Source: Nocardia goodfellowii (GTDB taxonomy: Bacteria > Actinomycetota > Actinomycetes > Mycobacteriales > Mycobacteriaceae). Taken from it: DNA of 64,000 nt. Under the pieces are notes generated by a model, which had not been told where the DNA came from, did no database searches, and saw only the letters and a program-made list of their open reading frames with translations. Position numbers and translations under genes: made by a program. Location: positions 1,736,001 to 1,800,000 of the forward strand of contig NZ_JAGGMR010000001.1 in assembly GCF_017875645.1 (NCBI RefSeq). The letters are read 5' to 3'. Below are positions 42,440 through 51,166 of this stretch, piece by piece (the stretch's first letter is position 1; every line of letters starts with the position of its first letter).

Positions 42440-42937
42440 ATGCATAGCTCGCCGCGTTCGGGATGCCCGATCAACGCCGCCGTCGAGGTACTCGGCGACC
42501 CATGGGCGATGCTGGTGTTGCGCGACATCATGTTCGGCAATCGCCGCTATTTCCGGGAGTTGCTCACCGGCTCCGAGGAAGGCATCGCGAGCAATATCCT
42601 CAGCAGCCGGCTCAAACAACTCACCGCCGCCGGCCTGCTCACCCGCGCGGCGACGCAGCGCGGCCAGCGCGCCGAATACTCCCTCACCGAGGCGGGCATC
42701 CAGGTCCTGCCGATCATGGTCGCCCTCGGCAACTGGGGCCTGGCGCACCGCCCGGGCACCCCGCACCTGCGCGTCCGCGCCGAACTACTCCGCGACGCCG
42801 GCCCCGAACTCACCGAAGCCATGATGGACGAACTCCGCGAACTCCACCTCGGCATTCCCCGCCCGAACCCGCAAGCCCCCCGAGCATCCACCCAGCTCGA
42901 AGCCGCCTACGAAGCGGCCACCCACACCACCGCCTGA
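42440..42937 (+). CDS. HxlR family regulator
   Basis: This 165-residue winged-helix regulator has the HxlR signature: the cysteine-containing start SGCPINAAVEVLGDPWAMLVLRD (in parts), the FRELLTGSEEGIASNILSSRLKQL recognition region, and the wing RAEYSLTEAG. C9 could sense oxidants or electrophiles, as in related HypR/QorR-type proteins. A ribosome site GAGGAGGGG-like element precedes the ATG. The likely target is the divergent reductase gene. Confidence 0.88.
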   Translation: MHSSPRSGCPINAAVEVLGDPWAMLVLRDIMFGNRRYFRELLTGSEEGIASNILSSRLKQLTAAGLLTRAATQRGQRAEYSLTEAGIQVLPIMVALGNWGLAHRPGTPHLRVRAELLRDAGPELTEAMMDELRELHLGIPRPNPQAPRASTQLEAAYEAATHTTA

Positions 42938-42948
42938 ACCCGACCCGA

Positions 42949-43518
42949 CTACCGCACCCAATCCGCGAGCGGTGCGCTATCCAACTCGACCCGCACCGGG
43001 TCCGGCAACTCCACGGTCGCCCCGAACGGCACCGTGAGCTTCTTCTCGTAGCGAGTGGGTGTCGGCTGGCTGTAAACCGTGAGTTCGCCGTATTGGCGAT
43101 CGATCAGCAGGTAGAGGGGAATTCCGCTTGCCGCGTAGGCGAGCGGCTTCTCTTCGCGATCGCGGCGCTCGGTGTCCTGGTCATCGGAGGTCACCTCGAC
43201 CACCATGAGCACCGGGGCCGGATCGGCCCATTCGCCCTGACCGACAAAGGCCTCGGCGGCTGCCAGTACACCGTCCGGACGAGCGCGGCCCTTTCGGTAC
43301 TGCCCGACCTTCAGCCCTTGTTCGGGCGTAAGAAACAGCTCCGGACGGAACAGCAGGAATGTACGGATCAACCATTGAATGATCCGGCCATGATCTCCGT
43401 CCGGAGCTGCTTTCGCCCCAAGTTGTCCATCGATGAACTCCAGTCGCACACCTTCGGCCACGCGAGCGAGTTCCTCGAACTTCTCGGTCGTCATGAGGGA
43501 CTCACGCACGGCGGTCAT
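42949..43518 (-). CDS. Uma2 family (DUF820) PD-(D/E)XK nuclease-like protein
   Basis: This 189-residue protein of the Uma2 family has the restriction-endonuclease fold; active residues are expected in RPDGVL (D) and VVEVTSDD (E), followed by KPLAYAASGIPLYLLID. The N-terminal VRLEFIDGQLG is also typical. The family is abundant in actinobacteria and cyanobacteria, usually as scattered copies, and its function is unproven. No toxin or restriction partner is adjacent. Confidence 0.87.
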   Translation of the reverse strand: MTAVRESLMTTEKFEELARVAEGVRLEFIDGQLGAKAAPDGDHGRIIQWLIRTFLLFRPELFLTPEQGLKVGQYRKGRARPDGVLAAAEAFVGQGEWADPAPVLMVVEVTSDDQDTERRDREEKPLAYAASGIPLYLLIDRQYGELTVYSQPTPTRYEKKLTVPFGATVELPDPVRVELDSAPLADWVR

Positions 43519-43540
43519 ATCCTCACGCTGTCAATGGCGT

Positions 43541-43705
43541 TGGGCGGTCGTAGAGCGAATCGATAGGTACCTCCAGGATAGGCCGTGGGTCTCGGCCGGC
43601 GAGGGCGCGGTGCGCACGCTGCTCGCCGACGACGGCGCCTGGACCGCGCGGACGCTCGGCGCCTTCGTGGGCGCGGCCGTCTATCGGGCGCTGCGCCAGG
43701 CGTGA
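43541..43705 (+). pseudogene. Possible remnant coding segment (RIDRYLQDRPWV...)
   Basis: A frame here reads like a real protein tail (VVERIDRYLQDRPW, then GAVRTLLADDGAW and GAFVGAAVYRALRQA), but no ATG, GTG or TTG with a ribosome site precedes it outside the Uma2 gene. It may be the truncated end of a lost gene, or chance. The segment fills the otherwise empty gap between the Uma2 and antiporter genes. Confidence 0.3.
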
Positions 43706-43712
43706 AAGTGCT

Positions 43713-44054
43713 TCAGGTGTCGTCTAATTCGTCGCCGAGTTCGTTGATGCGCAGCAGTCCGTCGCGGTGCCGCTGTTCCCGGTAGGCGGTGCGGCCGAGC
43801 AGGTGCGCGATGACCGGCGCGGTCAGCATGGTGAACAGACCGGTGAGCGCGAGCATCCAGGCCTGACCGTCGTGGCGGAGCGCGATGGCGGTGCCCGTCA
43901 GGATCAGGATCAGGCCGATCACCTGTGGTTTGGTGGCGGCGTGCATCCGGGTCAGGGTGTCGGGGAAGCGGATGATGGCGATCGCGGCGGTGAACGCCAG
44001 CAGCGCGCCGGTGAGGATCAGCAGGCCGGACACCAGGTCGAGGACGAGCTTCAT
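43713..44054 (-). CDS. mnhG: Mrp/Mnh antiporter subunit G
   Basis: This 113-residue protein has three membrane helices, typical of MnhG/PhaG, with the conserved IIRFPDTLTRMHAATKP loop. The C-terminal tail is charged and cytoplasmic. It is the last gene of the mnh operon, and its ATG overlaps the mnhF stop by four bases. Confidence 0.93.
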   Translation of the reverse strand: MKLVLDLVSGLLILTGALLAFTAAIAIIRFPDTLTRMHAATKPQVIGLILILTGTAIALRHDGQAWMLALTGLFTMLTAPVIAHLLGRTAYREQRHRDGLLRINELGDELDDT

Positions 44055-44311
44055 CGGTCGTCCCGGACACGGAAGCGTGCCACGGCCGCCGAGCCGAGGA
44101 AACCGACGATGGCGATCGCGACGATGGCGGGCACGTCGGTGGTGTCCTTGTCGTAGGCCGCCCAGACCGCCAATCCGGACGCGGCGATGGCGGTGAGCGA
44201 GTCGATGCCGACGACCCGGTCCAGCGTGCTCGGGCCGGCCAGGATCCGGAAACTGGTGAGCCCGGCGGCCGCGACGAGCAGCACGCCCGCGATCACGAAG
44301 ACGACGATCAT
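44051..44311 (-). CDS. mnhF: Mrp/Mnh antiporter subunit F
   Basis: This 86-residue protein has three helices and the family phrase ILAGPSTLDRVVGIDSLTA. The ATG is shared with the stop of mnhE (ATGA), and the stop with the ATG of mnhG. It stabilises the small-subunit part of the complex, as known for MrpF. Confidence 0.93.
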   Translation of the reverse strand: MIVVFVIAGVLLVAAAGLTSFRILAGPSTLDRVVGIDSLTAIAASGLAVWAAYDKDTTDVPAIVAIAIVGFLGSAAVARFRVRDDR

Positions 44312-44841
44312 CGCGTCACCGTCCGTTCGAACGCCGAGACCAGCAGCCGGTCCAGCCGCCGGGTGGTCTCGTAGAACCGCCGCACCGCCGCGTCGCTGCT
44401 TACATCGAGGACGTGCACGTACACCGCGCAGCGTCGCCGATCGATTTCCAGCACCATGGTGCCGGGGATCAGATTGAGCAGGTCGGTGCACAGCACCATC
44501 ACCAGATCCGAGCGGGTACTCAGGTAGACCCGCAGGACGCCCGACACCGGCGGCGGCGCGGGGCGAACGGCGAACCAGGCGATCTGAAAACTGGACTCCA
44601 GCGCGTAATACACGATCACCACGATCAATTCGGCCAGCGCCCGCAGGTTCAGCTGCCCGGCGACCGGCATCCGGGGCAGCGGCAGCGCGAAGATGATGAG
44701 CGCGCCCACGGCCAGCCCGGCGAGAATGTTGGCGACGCTGAGGTCACCCCAGAGTGCCGTGTAGACCAGCGCCAGCCAGACCAACAGCGCGATCCGCAGG
44801 ATCACGGATCTGCTCACCCCGAGCAGCCGTTCGGCGTTCAC
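44308..44841 (-). CDS. mnhE: Mrp/Mnh antiporter subunit E
   Basis: This 177-residue subunit has two or three N-terminal helices (residues 12-75) and a soluble domain with VYLSTRSDLVMVLCTDLLNLIPGT cut by short turns, typical of MrpE. It overlaps both neighbours by four bases. The subunit is needed for assembly of the antiporter. Confidence 0.93.
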   Translation of the reverse strand: MNAERLLGVSRSVILRIALLVWLALVYTALWGDLSVANILAGLAVGALIIFALPLPRMPVAGQLNLRALAELIVVIVYYALESSFQIAWFAVRPAPPPVSGVLRVYLSTRSDLVMVLCTDLLNLIPGTMVLEIDRRRCAVYVHVLDVSSDAAVRRFYETTRRLDRLLVSAFERTVTR

Positions 44842-46442
44842 CGGAAAGCTCCCGGATCACCCAGTACGGCAACGACATACACCGTCGAGTCGTGCAGTTC
44901 TGCGGCCGCGCGATCGGCGATGCCGAGGATCGGCCCGGCGAAGACGGTCAGCGCGAGCCCGACCGTTCCGAGCACCACGGTCGCGCCCACCATCAGTACC
45001 GGGGTGCGGCCGGGGTCGGGCCGTTCGTCGTAGAGCACATCGTCTGTCTCCTCTATCAGCGCGGGTGGTTTCGCGGCCGCGAGATGGCCCTCGGGTGCGT
45101 CGGATCGGCTGCGCCAGAACGCTTTCGCCCAGACGATCGCGACCACGTAGAGCGTCAGCAGACTGGTGAGCACCGCCGCGCCGACCAGTACCCAGGCCAG
45201 CGCGCTGCCGTCCATCGCGCCCGCCTGCAACAGCGCGACCTTGCCGATGAAGCCCGAGAAAGGCGGTATACCAGCGAGATTGAGCGCCGGCACCAGGAAC
45301 AAGAGCGCCAGCAGTGGACTGGCCGCCAGCCCGCCGAGCCGGCGCATGGACGTCGATCCCGCCTGGCGTTCGATGATGCCGACCACCAGGAACAGCGTGG
45401 TCTGCACCAGGATGTGGTGTGCCACATAGAACACCGCGCCGGCGAGCCCCGCGACGGTGGCCAGCCCGATGCCGAACACCATGAACCCGATATGGCTGAC
45501 CAGGGTGAACGACAGCAACCGGCGGATATCGCTCTGGGCGACCGCGCCGAAGATGCCGATCAACATGGTGAGCAGGCCGCAGACCAGCAGCACGGTGTCG
45601 AACCGGCCGTCCGGCGCGAGCAGCGAATGCGTCCGGATGATCGCGTACACACCGACTTTCGTCAGCAAGCCGGCGAAGACCGCGGTCACCGGCGCGGGGG
45701 CGGTCGGGTAGGAGTCGGGCAGCCAGTTCGACAGCGGGAAGACCGCCGCTTTGATGCCGAACGCCACCAGCAGCACCGCGTACACGGCGGTGCGAATGCC
45801 GTCCGGCGCCTCGCCCAGCCGGAGGGACAGTTGCGCCAGGTTCAACGTTCCGGTGGTGGCGTACGCCAGCCCGATCCCGGTCAGGAAGATCAGCGACGAC
45901 AGCATGGACACCATCACGTAGGCGACGCCCGCCCGGATACGTTCCGCGGTCGCACCGATGGTGAGCAGCACGAACGACGCGGCGAGCAGGATCTCGAAAC
46001 CGACGAACAGATTGAACAGGTCACCGGCCAGGAACGCCGCCGAAACCCCGGCCGTGAGCACGAGATAGGTGGGGCGGAAGATCGACGTCGGCTGCTTCTC
46101 GTCGCCGTCGCGGATGTTCTGGCCCGAGCCGTAGACCGAGACGCACAGCAGCACGATGTAGGAGACGAGCAGCATCGTGGCGGAGAGCCGGTCGGCCACC
46201 AGCGAGATCCCGATCGGCGTCCGCCAGCCGCCGACCTGCACGACCGCGGTGCCGTGCCGATCGGCCAGATACAGCATGAACGCGCTGATCACGACGCCCG
46301 CGGCCAGCACCAGCAGGGTGATGTAGCGCTGGATCAGGCGCCGCTGCCCGATGATCAGCGTCGCGGCCGCGCCGAGCAGCGGAATCAGCACGGCCAGCGG
46401 GATCAGCACGGGCAGCACGCCGGGCGAGAGGTGGTCGGTCAT
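44838..46442 (-). CDS. mnhD: Mrp/Mnh antiporter subunit D
   Basis: This 534-residue protein with about 14 membrane helices is homologous to the antiporter-like subunits of complex I. The proton-channel glutamate is in NLFVGFEILL, and the lysine stretch LLVAFGIKAAVFPL and FAGLLTKVGVYAI are conserved. The ATG 46442 overlaps the mnhC stop; the longer frame is only the shadow of mnhC. It should carry proton movement in the Na+/H+ exchange complex. Confidence 0.95.
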   Translation of the reverse strand: MTDHLSPGVLPVLIPLAVLIPLLGAAATLIIGQRRLIQRYITLLVLAAGVVISAFMLYLADRHGTAVVQVGGWRTPIGISLVADRLSATMLLVSYIVLLCVSVYGSGQNIRDGDEKQPTSIFRPTYLVLTAGVSAAFLAGDLFNLFVGFEILLAASFVLLTIGATAERIRAGVAYVMVSMLSSLIFLTGIGLAYATTGTLNLAQLSLRLGEAPDGIRTAVYAVLLVAFGIKAAVFPLSNWLPDSYPTAPAPVTAVFAGLLTKVGVYAIIRTHSLLAPDGRFDTVLLVCGLLTMLIGIFGAVAQSDIRRLLSFTLVSHIGFMVFGIGLATVAGLAGAVFYVAHHILVQTTLFLVVGIIERQAGSTSMRRLGGLAASPLLALLFLVPALNLAGIPPFSGFIGKVALLQAGAMDGSALAWVLVGAAVLTSLLTLYVVAIVWAKAFWRSRSDAPEGHLAAAKPPALIEETDDVLYDERPDPGRTPVLMVGATVVLGTVGLALTVFAGPILGIADRAAAELHDSTVYVVAVLGDPGAFR

Positions 46443-46822
46443 TCTTCCGGCTCCTCGGCCTGGCGGCGACGAGCCACCTGGACGTCGTCCGGATCGTTCG
46501 CGACCTCTTCGGAGGTGGTGAGAATGTAGGACCGGTAGGCCAGCGCGAGCACGAAAGCGGCCAGGCCCATGGTGATCACGATCGCGGTGAGCACCATGGC
46601 CTGCGCGAGCGGGTCGGCCATCTCGGCATGCACGTCGTCCGTGGCGCCGCGGATCGGCGGCGCCCCGTCCGGACCGCCGACGGTGATGATCAGCAGGTTC
46701 ACCGCGTTGCCGAACAGGATCAGCCCGAGCAGCATTTTCGACACGGCGCGTTCCAGGATCAGGTAGACCCCGCAGGCGACGAGCACCGCGATCAGCACCA
46801 GCATGGTCAGGTCCGAGGTCAT
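46439..46822 (-). CDS. mnhC: Mrp/Mnh antiporter subunit C (NuoK-like)
   Basis: This 127-residue protein with three helices is homologous to NuoK. The conserved glycines and LILFGNAVNLLII, and DPLAQAMVLTAIVITM, are in place. It overlaps both neighbours by four bases (ATGA), which fixes the start at 46822. Confidence 0.95.
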   Translation of the reverse strand: MTSDLTMLVLIAVLVACGVYLILERAVSKMLLGLILFGNAVNLLIITVGGPDGAPPIRGATDDVHAEMADPLAQAMVLTAIVITMGLAAFVLALAYRSYILTTSEEVANDPDDVQVARRRQAEEPEE

Positions 46823-49731
46823 GTTTCCTCGAGTTCTTTGTCCAGCCGCGCACCCAGGCTGCGTAGTACGTCCAGCACCAGGCCGACCACGATCAGATAG
46901 ACCCCGAGGTCGAAAAAGATCGCGGTGACGAGTTTTACGTGCCCGACGACCGGCAGGGTGATGTCCAGGATCGCCGAGGACAACGGTGGCGCGCCCAGGA
47001 ACAGCGAGGTGACGGCGGTGCCCGCCGCCGCGATCAGGCCCGCGCCGAGAATGTGTCCCGGATCGATGGGCAGCGCCTCGCCGAGTTCGTAACGCCCACC
47101 GGCCAGATAGCGCAGCGTGAGTGCGAGCCCGGCGGTCAGCCCGCCCGCGAAACCGCCGCCGGGCGCGTTGTGGCCCGCGAAGAAGAAGTACACCGACAGC
47201 ACCATGATGGTCGGGAAGACCAGGCGGGTGGTGATCTGTAGCACCATGGACCGATCCCGTCGATCCACCAAACGCCCTGCGGGCAGCCAACTCACGGCGT
47301 CCGGATCGTAGTTCGGCGAGTCCGCCGCGCGGGGGGCGCTGCCGAGGGGGCGGGTGCGGAACACCAGCGACGCGACCCCGGTGGCGGCGACGATCAGCAC
47401 CGAGATCTCCCCAAGGGTGTCCCAGGCCCGGATATCCACCAGCAGCACGTTGACCGCGTTCTTCCCGCCGCCGAGTTGATAGGCGGCGTCCGGGATGAGC
47501 CGCCAGATCGGTTCGGTGCCGCGTGCGGCGGTCGCGAAGGCCGCCAGGACCGCCACCGTCACGCCGGCGAACACCGCGAACACTGCCCGATGCGGCCGGT
47601 ACGCGGCGGTACGGCTGTCCTCGATCTCTGCCGGGAACGCGCGCAGCACCAGTACGAAGATCACCAGAGTCAGTGTCTCGACCAGGAATTGGGTGAGCGC
47701 GAGATCCGGAGCGCCGTGCAGGGCGAACAGCACGCCGCACCCGTATCCGGTGACCCCGACGACCAGCACACTGGCCAGTCGATTACGTAGCACGGTGGCG
47801 GCCACCGCCATCGCGGCCATGATCGCGGCGACGGCCGGTTGCACGGCCGTATCCCACAGCCGCAGCTCCACTTGCCGCCGCGCGCCCAGCACCAGCATCG
47901 CGACGGGAAGAACGATGAGCGTGCCGAGGATGGTGGCCTGGCTCAACGGCAGCGAACCGCGCTGCACCGCGGCGGTCATCCGCCGCGACAGCCGGTCCAT
48001 CGCGCGCAGCGTCGCGTCGTAGGCGCGGTCGGCGTTGCCCAAGCGGTGCCGCCTGGACGCGCTGAACTCGTGCCGGAACGCGAACATCGTCGCGCCCGCC
48101 AGGAGAACCACCGCGGTGAGCAGCAATTCGACGCTCCAGCCGTGCCACAGTGCGAGATCGGCGTAGGCCGTGCCGCCCGGCAGCGTTTCCGCGTACGGCT
48201 CGATCAGGCGGCCCACCCACGGCGCGGCCAGCCCGCCGAGTAATCCCGCCGCCGCTAGGACCGCGGGCGGTATCAGGAACAGTGCGCCCGGGGCATGCCA
48301 GTGCGCGTCGGGCCGATCGCCGGTAGCCGGATCGGGTCGTGGCGGTGGGGTCCGGTGCTCACCGGGCAGCCGGGAGACATCGACCGGGTGCCATCGCACC
48401 GGCTCGTCGTCGGTGCCTTGCTCCCTTGGCGGCCAAGGCTTTTCACTGAACGCACCCCAGACGAATCGCGCACTGTAAGCCACCGTCAGGGCGGAGGCGA
48501 CCACCACCCCCACCAGCAATCCGTTGCGCGCCAACCACGGCAGTTGCCCCGCGTCCAGGATCGCGCTGAGCGCACTCTCCTTCCCGGCGAACCCGAGCAG
48601 CGGCGGCAGCCCCGCCATGCTGGCCGCCGCGAGCACGGCGATGCCGCACAGCCACGGCGCCTTCCGCCCTACACCGGAGAGCCTGCGCAAATCCCTTGTG
48701 CCGGAACCATGGTCGACGATGCCGACCACCATGAACAAGCAGCCTTTGAAGAAGGCGTGCGCCAGGATCATCGCCACCCCGGCCAGCGCGCCCGCCGGAG
48801 TGCCGAGCCCGACCAGCAGGATCAGGAACCCCAGCTGGCTGACGGTCCCGAAGGCCAGCACCAGTTTGAGATCGGTCACCTGCATCGCCCGCAAACCCGC
48901 CAGCAGCATGGAGAACACGCCGAGCGTGAGCACCAGCGGATGCCACACCGGACTCGTCGCGAATACCGGGGCCAACCGCGCCACCAGATACACGCCCGCC
49001 TTCACCATGGCGGCCGCGTGCAGATACGCGCTGACCGGGGTCGGTGCCGCCATCGCACCCGGCAACCAGAAATGCAGCGGCACAATGGCCGACTTGCTCA
49101 GCGCGCCGACCAGCAGCAGGCCCACCGCCACCTGTGCCGCGACACCGGTGGGCGGATGCCCGGCCGCCAGCAGGTCCGAGAGCAGATAGCTGCCGGTGCG
49201 CTGGCCCAGAATGACGATCCCGACCAGCATGGCCAGCCCGCCCGCACCGGTCACCAGCAGCGCCTGAATGGCCGCGCGCCGGCTCACCGCCTGTTCGCCG
49301 TTGTGGCCGACGAGCAGGAACGACAGCACCGTGGTGGTTTCCCAGAAGATGTACAGCAGCAGCATGTTGTCGCTGGTGATCAAGCCGAACATGGCGCCGG
49401 CGAAGCCCACCAGCTGGGCCGCGAACACCCCCAGCCGGGGTTCGTCGTCCTGGAAATATCGTGCGCAGTAGGCCAGGATCAGCGCGCCGATACCGAGCAC
49501 GAGCGAGGCCATGATCGCCGACAGCGTGTCGAACCGCAGATCGATGTTCATCTCGATGGCCGGCGCCCAGCGGATCCGGACCCGCTGTGTGTCACCCCAG
49601 TTCGCGATCACCCAGAGCAGCGACCCGAGCGGCGCCAGCGCGAGCAGCGCGAAAGCGTTGCGCCCCCATACCCGGACACACACCGGCGCCACCAGTGCGG
49701 CGAAGGCGTGTACGAGCAGAATTGCGAGCAA
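46819..49731 (-). CDS. mnhA: Mrp/Mnh antiporter subunit A fused to subunit B
   Basis: This 970-residue membrane protein has a complete MrpA (NuoL-like part, FWETTTVLSFLLVGHN with the channel glutamate, KSAIVPLHFWLPGAM, AMVKAGVYL) followed by the MbhD/MbhE-like segment. A C-terminal MrpB domain occupies about the last 140 residues (ITTRLVFPTIMVLSVYFF, GHNAPGGGFAGGLTAG). No separate mnhB gene exists in the operon, so A and B are one polypeptide. I choose TTG 49731: it gives the usual MLAILLVHAFAALVAP start, with GGAG eight bases upstream, and keeps clear of the upstream stop. It is the first antiporter gene. Confidence 0.92.
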   Translation of the reverse strand: MLAILLVHAFAALVAPVCVRVWGRNAFALLALAPLGSLLWVIANWGDTQRVRIRWAPAIEMNIDLRFDTLSAIMASLVLGIGALILAYCARYFQDDEPRLGVFAAQLVGFAGAMFGLITSDNMLLLYIFWETTTVLSFLLVGHNGEQAVSRRAAIQALLVTGAGGLAMLVGIVILGQRTGSYLLSDLLAAGHPPTGVAAQVAVGLLLVGALSKSAIVPLHFWLPGAMAAPTPVSAYLHAAAMVKAGVYLVARLAPVFATSPVWHPLVLTLGVFSMLLAGLRAMQVTDLKLVLAFGTVSQLGFLILLVGLGTPAGALAGVAMILAHAFFKGCLFMVVGIVDHGSGTRDLRRLSGVGRKAPWLCGIAVLAAASMAGLPPLLGFAGKESALSAILDAGQLPWLARNGLLVGVVVASALTVAYSARFVWGAFSEKPWPPREQGTDDEPVRWHPVDVSRLPGEHRTPPPRPDPATGDRPDAHWHAPGALFLIPPAVLAAAGLLGGLAAPWVGRLIEPYAETLPGGTAYADLALWHGWSVELLLTAVVLLAGATMFAFRHEFSASRRHRLGNADRAYDATLRAMDRLSRRMTAAVQRGSLPLSQATILGTLIVLPVAMLVLGARRQVELRLWDTAVQPAVAAIMAAMAVAATVLRNRLASVLVVGVTGYGCGVLFALHGAPDLALTQFLVETLTLVIFVLVLRAFPAEIEDSRTAAYRPHRAVFAVFAGVTVAVLAAFATAARGTEPIWRLIPDAAYQLGGGKNAVNVLLVDIRAWDTLGEISVLIVAATGVASLVFRTRPLGSAPRAADSPNYDPDAVSWLPAGRLVDRRDRSMVLQITTRLVFPTIMVLSVYFFFAGHNAPGGGFAGGLTAGLALTLRYLAGGRYELGEALPIDPGHILGAGLIAAAGTAVTSLFLGAPPLSSAILDITLPVVGHVKLVTAIFFDLGVYLIVVGLVLDVLRSLGARLDKELEET

Positions 49732-49784
49732 GCCGGGCGCTCCATGAGGTCGAAGAATGTTGGGGGACAGGTGTTCGTGCGGAG

Positions 49785-51113
49785 CTAGCTGTCGGTGGCG
49801 ACCGATTCCCCCGATGTCGCCTCGGCCGGTCTGTGCCGGTGCCGGGGCCGCGAGCGGTACAGCAGCAGCAGTCCGAGCGCGCAGCAGGTCGTGAGGAACA
49901 CCGCCACTCGTCCGGGCGTCGCCGGTTCGGGCACCCCCGGCCGGTCCGGCCACATGGTGTCGGATGTCGGCAGGGCGGTGATCAGTGACGGCAGGAACAG
50001 CGCCGCGATCGCGAGCACGCCGCTCGGCGGATAATGCGGCCGCGCCGCGCCGCAGCTGTATCCGGCGGTCAAAGCCAAGAAGACGCTGCCTATTCCGTAG
50101 CGCACGGGGCTGTCGTGCGCACCGCTGACGATGTCGAACAGCGCCAAGCCGAGCATCGCCACGATGGCCGCCGCCGCCGACGGCAGCCGGGCGCCCAGCA
50201 GGATTCCGGCCCCCGTCACCGCGAGCAATACCGCCACCAGCCAGCCCGGTCGCGGCGTATCGCCCAGCGCGTCCGCGACGGCGACCAGTGGAACCGCCAG
50301 CAGCACGCCGACGCCGTCGCGCCCCGGAAGCAGCATCGCCGCGGCGACGGCGGCCAGCGCGACCGCGATGATCGCCAGCCCGATTTCGGGGCCGTGCCCG
50401 CCGTCGTCCGGGGCGTCGCGGTACTGGCGGGAGAGCCATTCGGTCGCCGTGAGCGTCACCAGCGCGAGCACGGTGGCCGCGAGGATCGGTGTGATCGGCA
50501 GTTCCACCGCGATACCGGGCGGCGGCGTCCGGGCGGTCCGGTCCCGGTGGCGTAGCGCGCTGGCCAGCAAGAACGCGATGGCGATGGCGATGAGCGTGCG
50601 CGGCGGCGTCTCCAGCACGGCGTAGGGATCGCGGTCGCGGATCTGCAGGAGTTCGGCGAGATCACCGATCACGAAGGTCGCGGCGCCGCCGAGCGCGTAA
50701 CCGAAACCGGGGCCCTGGCGGCCGGATTGCCAGCACCGCAGGGCCGCCGCGCCCAGTGCGCCCAGCAGCATGCCGCCGCACACGGAGTCCACATAGTTCT
50801 GCGTGGTGAGCAGCTCGGGGGCCGAAACCTGCTGACCGACAAAGTGATTCACGAGCAGTGCGATGGCCGCGCCGAACGCCCACCACCAGGCCGCGGCGGG
50901 GCCGGCGAAGGTCCGCATGAGCACCGCGATCGCCACGGCCACGATCACACCGATCGCGGCGCCCCGCGGCACGCTGTTGATCAGGCTGGAGAATCGGTAC
51001 GGCGTGCTGTCCTCGGTCCACGCGAAGGTGATCGGCAGGAACAGTGTGACGCCCGCGACCGCGGCCCCCCAGCAGGCCGTGACCATATCGAAGAGTTCGC
51101 CGCGCCGTCGCAC
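49785..51113 (-). CDS. Polytopic membrane protein, unknown, upstream of mnhA
   Basis: This 442-residue membrane protein has about 12 helices spread over the full length and a basic C-terminal tail (RSRPRHRHRP). I recognise no transporter family. It has the same strand as the antiporter operon, and mnhA starts 53 bases after its stop, so it may be co-transcribed and functionally tied to the antiporter. Start GTG 51113 is uncertain; an ATG at 51086 is also possible. Confidence 0.65.
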   Translation of the reverse strand: MRRRGELFDMVTACWGAAVAGVTLFLPITFAWTEDSTPYRFSSLINSVPRGAAIGVIVAVAIAVLMRTFAGPAAAWWWAFGAAIALLVNHFVGQQVSAPELLTTQNYVDSVCGGMLLGALGAAALRCWQSGRQGPGFGYALGGAATFVIGDLAELLQIRDRDPYAVLETPPRTLIAIAIAFLLASALRHRDRTARTPPPGIAVELPITPILAATVLALVTLTATEWLSRQYRDAPDDGGHGPEIGLAIIAVALAAVAAAMLLPGRDGVGVLLAVPLVAVADALGDTPRPGWLVAVLLAVTGAGILLGARLPSAAAAIVAMLGLALFDIVSGAHDSPVRYGIGSVFLALTAGYSCGAARPHYPPSGVLAIAALFLPSLITALPTSDTMWPDRPGVPEPATPGRVAVFLTTCCALGLLLLYRSRPRHRHRPAEATSGESVATDS

Positions 51114-51153
51114 GCAGCGAACTTACCCCCGTTCACCTCCCGAACTGGGGATT

Positions 51154-51166
51154 GCTAACTGTTAGC
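51154..51166. promoter_or_regulatory. 13-bp palindrome before the membrane-protein/mnh operon
   Basis: GCTAACTGTTAGC has perfect 6-bp arms around one base. It lies 40 bases upstream of the membrane-protein start and touches the stop codon of the AAA+ gene. It is AT-rich against its surroundings, which fits an operator for an unknown regulator of the antiporter operon. Confidence 0.45.

Noticed and set aside
44754..46529. 591-codon plus-strand open frame opposite mnhD
   Set aside because: Rich in Q, R, H and E as expected for a shadow of a membrane protein in GC-rich DNA; no ribosome site and no motif.
48295..49788. 497-codon plus-strand frame opposite mnhA
   Set aside because: Same shadow composition; mnhA on the other strand has all antiporter motifs.
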